Of a stretch of DNA of 64,000 nt, positions 18,492 to 26,547 are shown one piece after another. A program made the translations under genes and the position numbers. Numbering within the stretch: the first letter of the stretch is position 1; each line of letters begins with the position of its first letter. The DNA is taken from NCBI RefSeq assembly GCF_015330165.1, contig NZ_JADDXT010000002.1, positions 2,292,504-2,356,503 on the forward strand, given 5' to 3'. Below the pieces are notes generated by a model. The model saw nothing but the letters and a program-made list of their open reading frames with translations. It ran no database searches and had not been told where the DNA came from. Source of the DNA: Zobellia roscoffensis (lineage in GTDB: Bacteria > Bacteroidota > Bacteroidia > Flavobacteriales > Flavobacteriaceae).

Positions 18492-20528
18492 ATGAGTGTA
18501 AGCTTTAATATAAAAGCCATCATGGTAATGGTAACCGTGTTAGTGTGTAATTACCAATTCGCACAGCAGGAGCAACATTGGTCAATAGAGCACCGAAATG
18601 AAATTTTACTGGATTTGTCTAAAGCGGATAACGTGCCGTATCAAGATAATATTGAGATGTCCGGAGTAAGAGTCTCTGGTATTGTAACATATTCCATTGA
18701 CGAGAGTAGAAAATTAAGTATGTCCAGACAGGTGTTTTTTCCACAGTTAAGGACATTTATAAAAACCAATGATCCAGAATGGAAGCATTATAGGGCTTAT
18801 TTATCCGATACTTTTTCAGATGATATACTACCCACTCTGATTGTTGATGATAAAATCTATGAACCTGGAAAAGCAAAAAGTATTAGAATAAATGGAATGT
18901 TGGTTATTGAGCATGAAGCAGAGGAGGGGATTGCAGTGACTCGAACTTTTTATCCTTCTACCGATGAAAGGTTATTCGTAGAAGAGTGGAAGCTTACAAA
19001 TGTTACTAAAGAAAAAATAGTACTACAGGGAAAGAAAACTAAAACAGTTAAGCATACAAAAGGTGTAAAGGGTGATTATTCAATTTTTACCGATAGTAAT
19101 TTAGATGATACCATAGAAATTGCAGCGGGTAAATCTTATCGGTTTTCTGTGCAAATTTCCGCTAGCATGAATAATGAAAGTCGGGTAAATGTTGATGCAG
19201 AAGAACATTATGAAAAGCGCATTGCCTTTTTAGAGGAAATGAAAAATTCACTTCAACTGGTTACACCAAATGAAACCCTAAATACACTATTTGAATTTTC
19301 AAAAATTAGAGGATCGGAAAGTATTTTTGAATCAAAACTAGGTATGATTCATTCGCCTGGTGGAGGAAGGTATTATGTTGGGTTTTGGGCGAATGATCAG
19401 GCCGAGTATATTAATCCGTTCTTTCCTTATTTAGGTTATGGTTTGGGTAATGATGCTGCGCTAAATATGTACGAACTCTATTTGAAAGAAATAGATAGCG
19501 AGTATAAAAATATCAGGTATTCTTTTGAAATGGAAGGCGACGCCCCAATTAGCCCCTTAGATAGGGGCGATGCGGCTATGATTGCATATGGGGCTGCACA
19601 ATTTGCTATGGCTTCCGGAGATAAAGAGGTGGCAGAAAAGATATGGCCCCTAATTAAATGGTGTTTGGAATATAACAAGCGAAACTTGAACAAGAGTGGC
19701 GTGGTGATTTCGGAATCGGATGAAATGGAAGGGAGGATAGAAACAGGTAATGCGAATCTATCAACTTCAAGTTTATATTACGGAGCCTTAAACTTAGCCG
19801 CTGACCTTGGTGTTTCATTAGGGAGGCCCAAAAAAGAAGTTTCTGGCTACCGAAAGACCGCAGTTCGATTGAAAAAGAACATTGAATCCTACTTTGGAGC
19901 AACTATAGAGGGTTTAGAAACTTACAAGTACTATAAAGAGCATCAAAATTTAAGACATTGGATATGTTTACCATTAGTGGTACAGATAAATGACAGGAAG
20001 AAAGGAACAATTGATGCGCTGTTCAATAAATTGTGGACGGAAAATGGTGTTCACGTAGAGAAGAACGATCAGAACCCTGATATATCAAAAATTTTCTGGG
20101 ATCGAGGGACTTTGTATGCTTTACGGGGAACTTTTTTAGCCGGAGCAACAGAACGCTCGTTGACAAAGTTACAAGAATTTTCTGCGCAACGATTGTTGGG
20201 AGACAGGGTCCCATATGTGGTGGAAGCATACCCTGAAGGGAACATGGCTCATCTTTCTGCGGAAAGCGGATTATATTGTCGGGTGTTTACGGAGGGAATG
20301 TTCGGGATTGTTCCCACTGGTCTAAAGAGTTTTAGTTTGACTCCGAGACTTCCGAGTGAGTGGGATAAGATGGAACTTAATAAGATAAAGGCTTTTAATA
20401 AGGATTTTCATATTAAGGTGTTTAGGGAAGGAGATAAGATCCGTTGTAACGTGGTTGATAGTAATGGAAGTGTATTCATGAATTCCTTAATTAAAGATGG
20501 TGACTCTGTAGAAGTATTTCTTAAATAA
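18492..20528 (+). CDS. Putative exported six-hairpin glycosidase, family unresolved
   Basis: A 678-residue exported protein (signal peptide to about residue 25, QFAQQ). The first third looks like a beta-sandwich domain (about 30-230). The remainder is alpha-helical with motifs of six-hairpin glycosidases: YVGFWANDQAEYINPFFPYL, SPLDRGDAAMIAYGAAQFA, and EAYPEGNMAHLSAESGLYCR before a small C-terminal beta domain (LTPRLPSEWD). This architecture recalls GH65/GH78/GH95-type enzymes, but I cannot place it in a numbered family. It starts 13 bp after the previous gene and is followed 15 bp later by PhyH, so it belongs to the same transcription unit. Confidence 0.7.
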   Translation: MSVSFNIKAIMVMVTVLVCNYQFAQQEQHWSIEHRNEILLDLSKADNVPYQDNIEMSGVRVSGIVTYSIDESRKLSMSRQVFFPQLRTFIKTNDPEWKHYRAYLSDTFSDDILPTLIVDDKIYEPGKAKSIRINGMLVIEHEAEEGIAVTRTFYPSTDERLFVEEWKLTNVTKEKIVLQGKKTKTVKHTKGVKGDYSIFTDSNLDDTIEIAAGKSYRFSVQISASMNNESRVNVDAEEHYEKRIAFLEEMKNSLQLVTPNETLNTLFEFSKIRGSESIFESKLGMIHSPGGGRYYVGFWANDQAEYINPFFPYLGYGLGNDAALNMYELYLKEIDSEYKNIRYSFEMEGDAPISPLDRGDAAMIAYGAAQFAMASGDKEVAEKIWPLIKWCLEYNKRNLNKSGVVISESDEMEGRIETGNANLSTSSLYYGALNLAADLGVSLGRPKKEVSGYRKTAVRLKKNIESYFGATIEGLETYKYYKEHQNLRHWICLPLVVQINDRKKGTIDALFNKLWTENGVHVEKNDQNPDISKIFWDRGTLYALRGTFLAGATERSLTKLQEFSAQRLLGDRVPYVVEAYPEGNMAHLSAESGLYCRVFTEGMFGIVPTGLKSFSLTPRLPSEWDKMELNKIKAFNKDFHIKVFREGDKIRCNVVDSNGSVFMNSLIKDGDSVEVFLK

Positions 20529-20543
20529 AAACCTAACCTTACT

Positions 20544-21266
20544 ATGTTGAAAAAAGATTTTATCCATAATGGATTTGCTCATTTAGAACAACTATTATCT
20601 TTTGAAGAAGTGGTTGAACTTAGAAAATTATACAATGTGCTTTTGGAAGACAAGAAGCTCACTGCTGGCTTGCGAAGTGATTTATCAGGTAATAGTTCAA
20701 ACACTGAAACTGTTGAGAAAATTACACAGATAATGCTTCCCAGTCGTATTAAACCCCAACTTTTACAGAAGCAAGTTTATACAAAAGCATTGGCTTGGGC
20801 CCAAAATTTGTTGGGAGAGGATATGGCACTAGATTTTGATATGCTAATTAATAAGGCTCCTTTTACGAATACAGAAACTCCTTGGCACCAAGATGCTGCT
20901 TATTGGATTGATTTACCTGACAAAAGATCGGTAAGCTGTTGGATTGCACTGGATGACGTATATGAAGAAAACGGATGTATGTGGTTTGTTCCCAGATATG
21001 ACAATCAGTTATTCAAACATACTCATAGTAAAGAGGGTGGGGCGCTATCTATAGCTATAAGGCCTAAAGATGGTAAACCTGTTCCCTTAAAAGCAGGAGG
21101 TTGTACATTTCATGATGGTTTTACCCTGCACTTTAGCAAAGGTAATATCACTGATGGACCACGGCGAGCTCTAATTTTAAATTATAGACCTCAAGAAATG
21201 ATACAACTAGAACGTGAGCAAGGGATGGACCATACCGGAAAACGGAAATTCAGAAAATCTAAATAA
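20544..21266 (+). CDS. Phytanoyl-CoA dioxygenase (PhyH)-family Fe(II)/2-oxoglutarate oxygenase
   Basis: A 240-residue cytoplasmic protein without signal peptide. The 2-His-1-carboxylate iron site is visible: His115 and Asp117 in PWHQDAAYW, and distal His196 in TLHFSKGN, with Arg207/Arg208 placed to bind 2-oxoglutarate. Family members hydroxylate diverse small molecules, so the reaction cannot be named. As the last gene of a glycan locus it may modify or demethylate a released monosaccharide or a lipid-linked product. It is the only oxygenase in the island and also its only predicted cytoplasmic enzyme. Confidence 0.88.
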   Translation: MLKKDFIHNGFAHLEQLLSFEEVVELRKLYNVLLEDKKLTAGLRSDLSGNSSNTETVEKITQIMLPSRIKPQLLQKQVYTKALAWAQNLLGEDMALDFDMLINKAPFTNTETPWHQDAAYWIDLPDKRSVSCWIALDDVYEENGCMWFVPRYDNQLFKHTHSKEGGALSIAIRPKDGKPVPLKAGGCTFHDGFTLHFSKGNITDGPRRALILNYRPQEMIQLEREQGMDHTGKRKFRKSK

Positions 21267-21455
21267 TAAAAGTATTTGTCACGACTAAATAAAACTAGGC
21301 TTCCCTTAAAAGAAGATATTTTTTCAAGGTATAGGGAATTCTTTAGCTAAAAGTAGGGTTGATATTATTGTTTCTATAGTTTTTGTCCTCTGAATGTATG
21401 GTTGAGCTTATTGCAAAACAACTGCTGAAATGTTTCACCCTAGGAATACAAAGAC

Positions 21456-21485
21456 CGTTTGGGGGAAGAATTCTTCCCCCAAACG
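21456..21485. repeat. Perfect 30-bp palindrome
   Basis: CGTTTGGGGGAAGAA is followed directly by its exact reverse complement. It lies in the gap between the PhyH gene and the integrase relic (21267-21512), where I see no gene. It could be a transcription terminator hairpin, but there is no T-run on either side, or a mobile-element end. Its G5/C5 core resembles the palindrome at 671-698. Confidence 0.8.
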
Positions 21486-21512
21486 ACAAACGATAATGAT
21501 AATTTTATGAAT

Positions 21513-21734
21513 TTAGCAATGTCCTAAGAAGGGTAAGTCTTCAGGATCGCGGAAGGAAAAATAGACATACCAAGGTTTTTTAAGGGCTTCTTTTTGCTCT
21601 GTTTTTGAGAGCTTGGACCATTGACGGACATCTACCCCGCCAGTGTAAATTTTAGGCTCGGTAAAGTTCGGTTTCATGGGGAAAGTGTATACTGTTTCGT
21701 TTACTGTTTGTAAAACTACGGAAATAGTGGGCAT
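21513..21734 (-). pseudogene. Tyrosine integrase remnant (N-terminal arm-binding part)
   Basis: Leftward 73-codon frame beginning 51 bp inside the right direct repeat. The stretch KIYTGGVDVRQWSKLS and then KPWYVYFSFRDPE matches, from memory, the start of Bacteroidetes phage-type integrases (arm DNA-binding domain, normally continuing FRNPxTGKL). After FRDPE the sequence diverges and stops within eight codons, so the SAM-like core-binding and catalytic R-H-R-Y domains are gone. Orientation and position relative to the tRNA are those expected for the integrase that inserted the island. An intact function is excluded. Confidence 0.7.
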
Positions 21735-21784
21735 AAAAAAACGGTCTGTGCGTACACGGACCGTTGGTTTTATTGCCTTTCGGC

Positions 21785-21861
<77 letters not shown>

Positions 21862-21945
21862 ATATGGGTTTTTATCTCACTTGTCTTGCAACTTCAGGTC
21901 ATTACGCTGACGAGATAAAGGTGCGCTACTATTCGTAACGGGCGA

Positions 21946-21978
21946 CAAATATACAACTGTTTTTTACTTAAAACCAAA
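21946..21978 (-). promoter_or_regulatory. Promoter of tRNA-fMet
   Basis: On the minus strand TTTG is followed after exactly 21 bases by TATATTTG, matching the Bacteroidetes -33/-7 consensus (TTTG and TAnnTTTG). It lies 85 bases upstream of the mature tRNA, leaving a leader that contains a TTATCTC/GAGATAA inverted repeat. Confidence 0.75.
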
Positions 21979-22053
21979 CTTAGAGCAGAATCTTTTTATG
22001 CATACCCTAAAAAATATCCAAATTCCATATCTTCGGGACTTTCAAGCCTATTT

Positions 22054-23418
22054 ATGGATACAATAAACGACTTTATTTCTGCCGCGCTGCCTTATACGGA
22101 GTGGCCCATGTTTCTCTTACTTATTGGTGGGGGGCTTTTTTTGGTCTTCTATTCCAAATTTTTACCCTATCGCTACTTTGGCCATGCCATTGCCATAACA
22201 GCGGGTAAGTATGATAATGATAAGGCTGAAGGCGATGTAAGTTCCTTTCAAGCACTATCGGCTGCGGTTGCGGCAACCGTGGGCCTTGGTAATATATCCG
22301 GTGTAGCCATTGCCATTCATGACGGAGGACCTGGTGTTGTTTTTTGGATATGGGTTACGGCACTTATTGGTATGTGTATCAAATTTTATTCCTGTAGTCT
22401 GGCCATTATGTTCCGTAGTACGGACTCTGATGGTAAATTGCAAGGAGGGCCTATGTACTATATTACCCAAGGTTTGGGGCCTAAAGCAAAACCATTGGCG
22501 CTGTTTTTTGCAGTCTGTGGTTTATTCGGCTTTTTAGGTGTTTTTACGGCAAACCAGTTTACGGAAACATTTATGAGTGTGGTGGAGCCCAACGAAACTA
22601 TTGCCAATTTTGGTGATTTCAACTGGCAGTTGGGAATAGGCGTTGTTCTGGCCGTCGTTACTTCTTTTGTGATTTTTGGTGGACTTTCCAAAATTGCCAA
22701 AGTTGCATCTGCAATCGTTCCATTTATGGTATTGGTTTATCTAGTAGCGGTGGTTGTTGTTATGGTCTTGAACGCTTCGCAGATCATCCCTTCATTAAAA
22801 CTGATTATAACGGAAGCTTGGAATTTTAAGACCGTTGTTACCGGAGGGTTCTGGGGGCTGGTTATTATTGGGGTTCGTAGGGCTATGTTCTCCAATGAAG
22901 CAGGTTTGGGTAGTGCACCTATGTATCATGGGCAGTCAAAAACGGATAATCCTATTAAAGAAGGGCTTGTAGCCATGCTCGGACCTTTTATAGATACTAT
23001 TTTGGTGTGTACTTTCACAGCCGTAGTTATTATATTAAGTGGTGCATATCTAGAAGATGGAAGCGGAATAGTTATGACATTATCGGCATTTGAGACCACG
23101 CTGTTCGGTTATGGTGATATTTTGCTCATGGTAATAGTTACTGCATTTGCTTTTTCAACTTTGTTCACATATTCTTATTATGGTGTAAAATGTCTTTCTT
23201 TCTTGACCAATGCAAAAATCGGGAAGTTTTATAATTGGTATTTTGTACTTATGATTGTATTTGCAGCCGTAGCTTCTTTGGATTTAGTAAAAAACCTTAT
23301 AGATCTTTCCTATGCTTTAATGGTCATACCCAATATGATTGCCGTACTTTTGCTGGCACCAAAGGTGAACAGCGAAGCAAAAAAATATTTTCAGAGGTTA
23401 AAAGGTGAGCACGGATAA
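22054..23418 (+). CDS. Alanine/glycine:sodium symporter (AGCS family)
   Basis: A 454-residue inner-membrane protein with about ten hydrophobic segments. AGCS landmarks include AATVGLGNISGVA, GGPGVVFWIW, GGPMYYI and the family signature NEAGLGSAPM. Members import small neutral amino acids with sodium. Full length. It overlaps the following methyltransferase by 14 bp. Divergent from the tRNA, whose promoter is just upstream. Confidence 0.95.
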   Translation: MDTINDFISAALPYTEWPMFLLLIGGGLFLVFYSKFLPYRYFGHAIAITAGKYDNDKAEGDVSSFQALSAAVAATVGLGNISGVAIAIHDGGPGVVFWIWVTALIGMCIKFYSCSLAIMFRSTDSDGKLQGGPMYYITQGLGPKAKPLALFFAVCGLFGFLGVFTANQFTETFMSVVEPNETIANFGDFNWQLGIGVVLAVVTSFVIFGGLSKIAKVASAIVPFMVLVYLVAVVVVMVLNASQIIPSLKLIITEAWNFKTVVTGGFWGLVIIGVRRAMFSNEAGLGSAPMYHGQSKTDNPIKEGLVAMLGPFIDTILVCTFTAVVIILSGAYLEDGSGIVMTLSAFETTLFGYGDILLMVIVTAFAFSTLFTYSYYGVKCLSFLTNAKIGKFYNWYFVLMIVFAAVASLDLVKNLIDLSYALMVIPNMIAVLLLAPKVNSEAKKYFQRLKGEHG

Positions 23419-23869
23419 TTTTGAACATGAGTTTTTTGGTATTGGTATCCAAAATGGAAAAACGCCTGAAAATTTAGGGGTATTATGGCGAACGGCACAA
23501 AATCTGGGCGCTAGTTTTATCTTCACGATTGGTAATAGATATGCCAAACAGGCAAGCGATACGCACCATGCCGTGAAGGCCATGCCTTATTTTCATTACG
23601 ATACGTTTGAGGCATTCTATAATAATTTGCCCAAAGGTGCTATGCTGGTCGGGGTAGAAATGAAAGCGAATGCGGTTGACCTGGAAACTTTTGAACACCC
23701 AAGGCGATGCGTATATTTGCTGGGAGCGGAAGACCACGGACTTTCTAACCTAGCTTGTGAAAAGTCGCACCATTTGGTTCGTTTTAAATCTGAGAAAAGC
23801 CTTAATGTGGCTGTAGCCGGAAGTATTGTTATGTATGATAGGAGTCTATCAAAACCGCGAATGCGTTAA
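23405..23869 (+). CDS. SpoU/TrmH-family RNA methyltransferase (TrmL-like size)
   Basis: A 154-residue SPOUT enzyme that 2'-O-methylates RNA with SAM; the short, single-domain form resembles TrmL-type tRNA enzymes. All three motifs are present: NLGVLWRTAQNLGA (23-36), LLGAEDHGLS (105-114) and SLNVAVAGSIVMYDR (132-146), which form the trefoil knot. It starts with GTG inside the end of the symporter gene and lies 10 bp before era. RNA target not determinable from sequence. Confidence 0.9.
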   Translation: MSTDNFEHEFFGIGIQNGKTPENLGVLWRTAQNLGASFIFTIGNRYAKQASDTHHAVKAMPYFHYDTFEAFYNNLPKGAMLVGVEMKANAVDLETFEHPRRCVYLLGAEDHGLSNLACEKSHHLVRFKSEKSLNVAVAGSIVMYDRSLSKPRMR

Positions 23870-23879
23870 AAGATAAAGT

Positions 23880-24764
23880 ATGGGAAATCATAAATCTGGA
23901 TTTGTAAATATTATAGGGAATCCCAATGTGGGAAAATCCACTTTAATGAATGCCTTTGTAGGCGAGAAACTTTCTATTATTACTTCCAAGGCACAGACCA
24001 CCAGGCATCGTATTCTTGGTATTGTTAATGGTGATGATTTTCAGGTAATCCTTTCGGATACGCCAGGTATCATTAAGCCTGCCTACGAACTGCAATCTTC
24101 CATGATGAATTTTGTTAAGTCGGCTTTTGAAGATGCAGATGTGCTTTTGTATATGGTAGAGATTGGAGAAAAAGCATTGAAGGATGAAGCTTTCTTTGAA
24201 AAGATAAAAAATAGTAAAATTCCCGTTCTGCTATTGTTGAATAAAGTAGACACGGCAACACAGGAGTTATTGGAGGAACAGGTTCAGTATTGGCAAGAAA
24301 TGCTTCCCACTGTAGAACTACATCCTATTTCCGCTCTATCAAACTTCAATATTAAAAATATTTTTGAACGAATAATAGAATTGCTTCCGGAAGCTCCTGC
24401 CTATTACCCTAAAGACCAACTTACGGATAAGCCCGAGCGGTTTTTTGTAAACGAGAATATCCGTGAGAAAATCTTGATGTATTACAAAAAAGAGATTCCA
24501 TATTCAGTTGAAATAGAGACCGAAGAATTTTTTGAAGATGAAGATATCATCAGGATGCGTGCGGTAATCATGGTGGAACGCGATTCTCAAAAAGGGATTA
24601 TCATTGGTCATAAGGGCAGCGCATTAAAAAGGGTAGGAGTGGAATCCCGTAAAGATTTAGAAAAGTTTTTTGGAAAACAAGTGCATTTAGAATTGTACGT
24701 GAAGGTTAATAAAAACTGGCGTAATGATGCCCGTCAACTAAAACGGTTTGGTTACAATAATTAA
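23880..24764 (+). CDS. era: GTPase Era
   Basis: A 294-residue ribosome-assembly GTPase that binds the 3' end of 16S rRNA. G1 GNPNVGKS (13-20), G3 DTPG (60-63) and G4 NKVD (121-124) are intact; the C-terminal KH domain (about 200-290) includes the GHKGSALKRVG loop. Full length. Tight spacing (10 bp) to the methyltransferase suggests one transcript of RNA-related genes. Confidence 0.97.
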   Translation: MGNHKSGFVNIIGNPNVGKSTLMNAFVGEKLSIITSKAQTTRHRILGIVNGDDFQVILSDTPGIIKPAYELQSSMMNFVKSAFEDADVLLYMVEIGEKALKDEAFFEKIKNSKIPVLLLLNKVDTATQELLEEQVQYWQEMLPTVELHPISALSNFNIKNIFERIIELLPEAPAYYPKDQLTDKPERFFVNENIREKILMYYKKEIPYSVEIETEEFFEDEDIIRMRAVIMVERDSQKGIIIGHKGSALKRVGVESRKDLEKFFGKQVHLELYVKVNKNWRNDARQLKRFGYNN

Positions 24765-24870
24765 ACGTAGTTAACAATTTGGTTGCAGTCTAGTAAACAT
24801 TGGTTATTCTTATGCTAACCTTTAAGTGATCTTGAAATTTCATCTTTGGTGATTAATAACCAACCTGAAG

Positions 24871-26403
24871 ATGAAAAAATTTAAAAGTATTCCGCTTATT
24901 CTTATTGCATTAGCTACTTTTTCTTGTGAAAAACTAGAAGACCTTGTCGGCCACCCTATAGATGAAGAGGTCGTAGATCCGTCCAACCTTACTTTTACTA
25001 GAATCGGTGGTTTTACAAACGGTACCGGAGATGAAGGTTTTGCTGAAATTAGTGCCTTTGATGCTAAGACCGGTAAACTGTTCGTTGTAAACCCTGTGGA
25101 AAGTGAAGTTTCCGTTTGGGATATTTCTGAACCAACAATTCCAGCAAAACAAGCATCTATCGCTTTAAGCGGTACTCCAAATAGTGTTGCGGTTCATGAT
25201 GGACTTTTGGCAATTGCCGTAGAGAACGACAACAAGCAAGCAGACGGAACAATTGAAGTTTATGAAACGGCTACTATGACCTTGGAAACCTCTTATCCTG
25301 CTGGAGCATTGCCAGATATGGTCGCTTTTAGTCCTAATGGAAAATATATCATTTCTGCAAACGAAGGAGAGCCAAATGACGATTATACGGTAGACCCTGA
25401 AGGTTCTATTTCGGTAATCGACCTGGAGAAAAATGAGGTGAATACTTTGTTCTTTACCAATTACAACGGACAAACCATAGGAAACGATTTTCGAGTTTTT
25501 GGTCCTGGTGCTTCAGTAGCGCAGGATATTGAGCCAGAATACGTCGCGGTTTCTGACGATAGTAAATATGCCTACATCAGTTTACAGGAAAATAACGGTA
25601 TGGCCGTGGTAGATTTAACTTCAATGACCCTAACGGATGTTTTTGGGTTGGGGGTAAAAGACCACTCGCTTACTGAAAACGCTATGGACGCTAGCAATAA
25701 AGATGATATTGTGGGTAATTTTAAAACATGGCCGGTTTTAGGTTTCTATATGCCTGATGCTATTACATATGCTAAAATTGATGGTGCAGGGTATATCATT
25801 TCTGCTAATGAAGGAGACTCTCGCGATTATGATGGGTATTCTGAAGAGGTTAGAGTAGAGGATTTGGAGCTGGATGCTACTGCTTTCCCTAATGCTGAAG
25901 AATTACAGACTGAAGAAAATTTAGGTCGTTTAAAGACTACAACGGCCAATGGAGATACGGATGGTGATGGTGATTTTGATAAAATCTATTCATACGGGGC
26001 ACGTTCGTTTACAATCTGGTCTCCTCAAGGGCAGATCGTTTATGATAGTGGAGATGAAATAGGAAGAAAAACATTGGAAATCGCTCCTGCTTTGTTCAAT
26101 AACGATGAAGGTGAAGTAGATGACAGAAGTGATGATAAAGGTGCAGAGCCAGAATCGGTGACTACGCTAAAAGTAGGAGGGTCTACATTGTTGTTCGTAG
26201 GTTTGGAGAGAACAGGTGGCGCTTTTGTATATGACATTTCAAGTCCATCTGCTCCGGTATTCTTAAAGTGGGTTTTCAATACCCAAGATGTTGCTCCTGA
26301 GGGGCTTTTAACTATCCCTGCGGAAGAGTCGCCTAACGGTGAAAACCTTTTGGTTATCACAAATGAGGTGTCCAATACCGTGTCTATTTACGAAATAAAA
26401 TAG
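24871..26403 (+). CDS. Choice-of-anchor I family beta-propeller lipoprotein
   Basis: A 510-residue exported lipoprotein (lipobox TFSC, Cys19). The sequence consists of beta-propeller blades with recurring motifs (NSVAVHDGLLAIAVE, FSPNGKYIISANEGEP, EYVAVSDDSKYAYISLQENN, GRLKTTTANGDTDGDGDFD). The acidic DTDGDGDFD loop looks like a calcium site. Family members are secreted and often called esterase-like or alkaline phosphatase-like, but no enzymatic residues can be pointed to. It has its own terminator directly downstream. Confidence 0.85.
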   Translation: MKKFKSIPLILIALATFSCEKLEDLVGHPIDEEVVDPSNLTFTRIGGFTNGTGDEGFAEISAFDAKTGKLFVVNPVESEVSVWDISEPTIPAKQASIALSGTPNSVAVHDGLLAIAVENDNKQADGTIEVYETATMTLETSYPAGALPDMVAFSPNGKYIISANEGEPNDDYTVDPEGSISVIDLEKNEVNTLFFTNYNGQTIGNDFRVFGPGASVAQDIEPEYVAVSDDSKYAYISLQENNGMAVVDLTSMTLTDVFGLGVKDHSLTENAMDASNKDDIVGNFKTWPVLGFYMPDAITYAKIDGAGYIISANEGDSRDYDGYSEEVRVEDLELDATAFPNAEELQTEENLGRLKTTTANGDTDGDGDFDKIYSYGARSFTIWSPQGQIVYDSGDEIGRKTLEIAPALFNNDEGEVDDRSDDKGAEPESVTTLKVGGSTLLFVGLERTGGAFVYDISSPSAPVFLKWVFNTQDVAPEGLLTIPAEESPNGENLLVITNEVSNTVSIYEIK

Positions 26404-26428
26404 TCGGTTTTAACATACTAAAATTATA

Positions 26429-26470
26429 GAATCCCCATATTTCTTTTTGAGATCTGGGGATTCTCTTTTT
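26429..26470 (+). terminator. Rho-independent terminator after the propeller lipoprotein
   Basis: GAATCCCC pairs with GGGGATTC across a 20-base loop and is followed by TCTTTTT. Confidence 0.7.
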
Positions 26471-26547
26471 AATTTACTTACGATTAGTTGTTTAGAATTA
26501 CGATTCCATCGGGATTAATACTATTTTTGCAGCAAATTTTAGGAAGT

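Noticed and set aside
22310..22537. 75-codon frame inside the AGCS symporter gene
   Set aside because: Same-strand overlapping frame with no start context; the symporter is continuous and full length.
26488..26547. TTG 26488 as start of Der
   Set aside because: It would add 20 residues before the P-loop strand, unlike all Der proteins; ATG 26548 fits.
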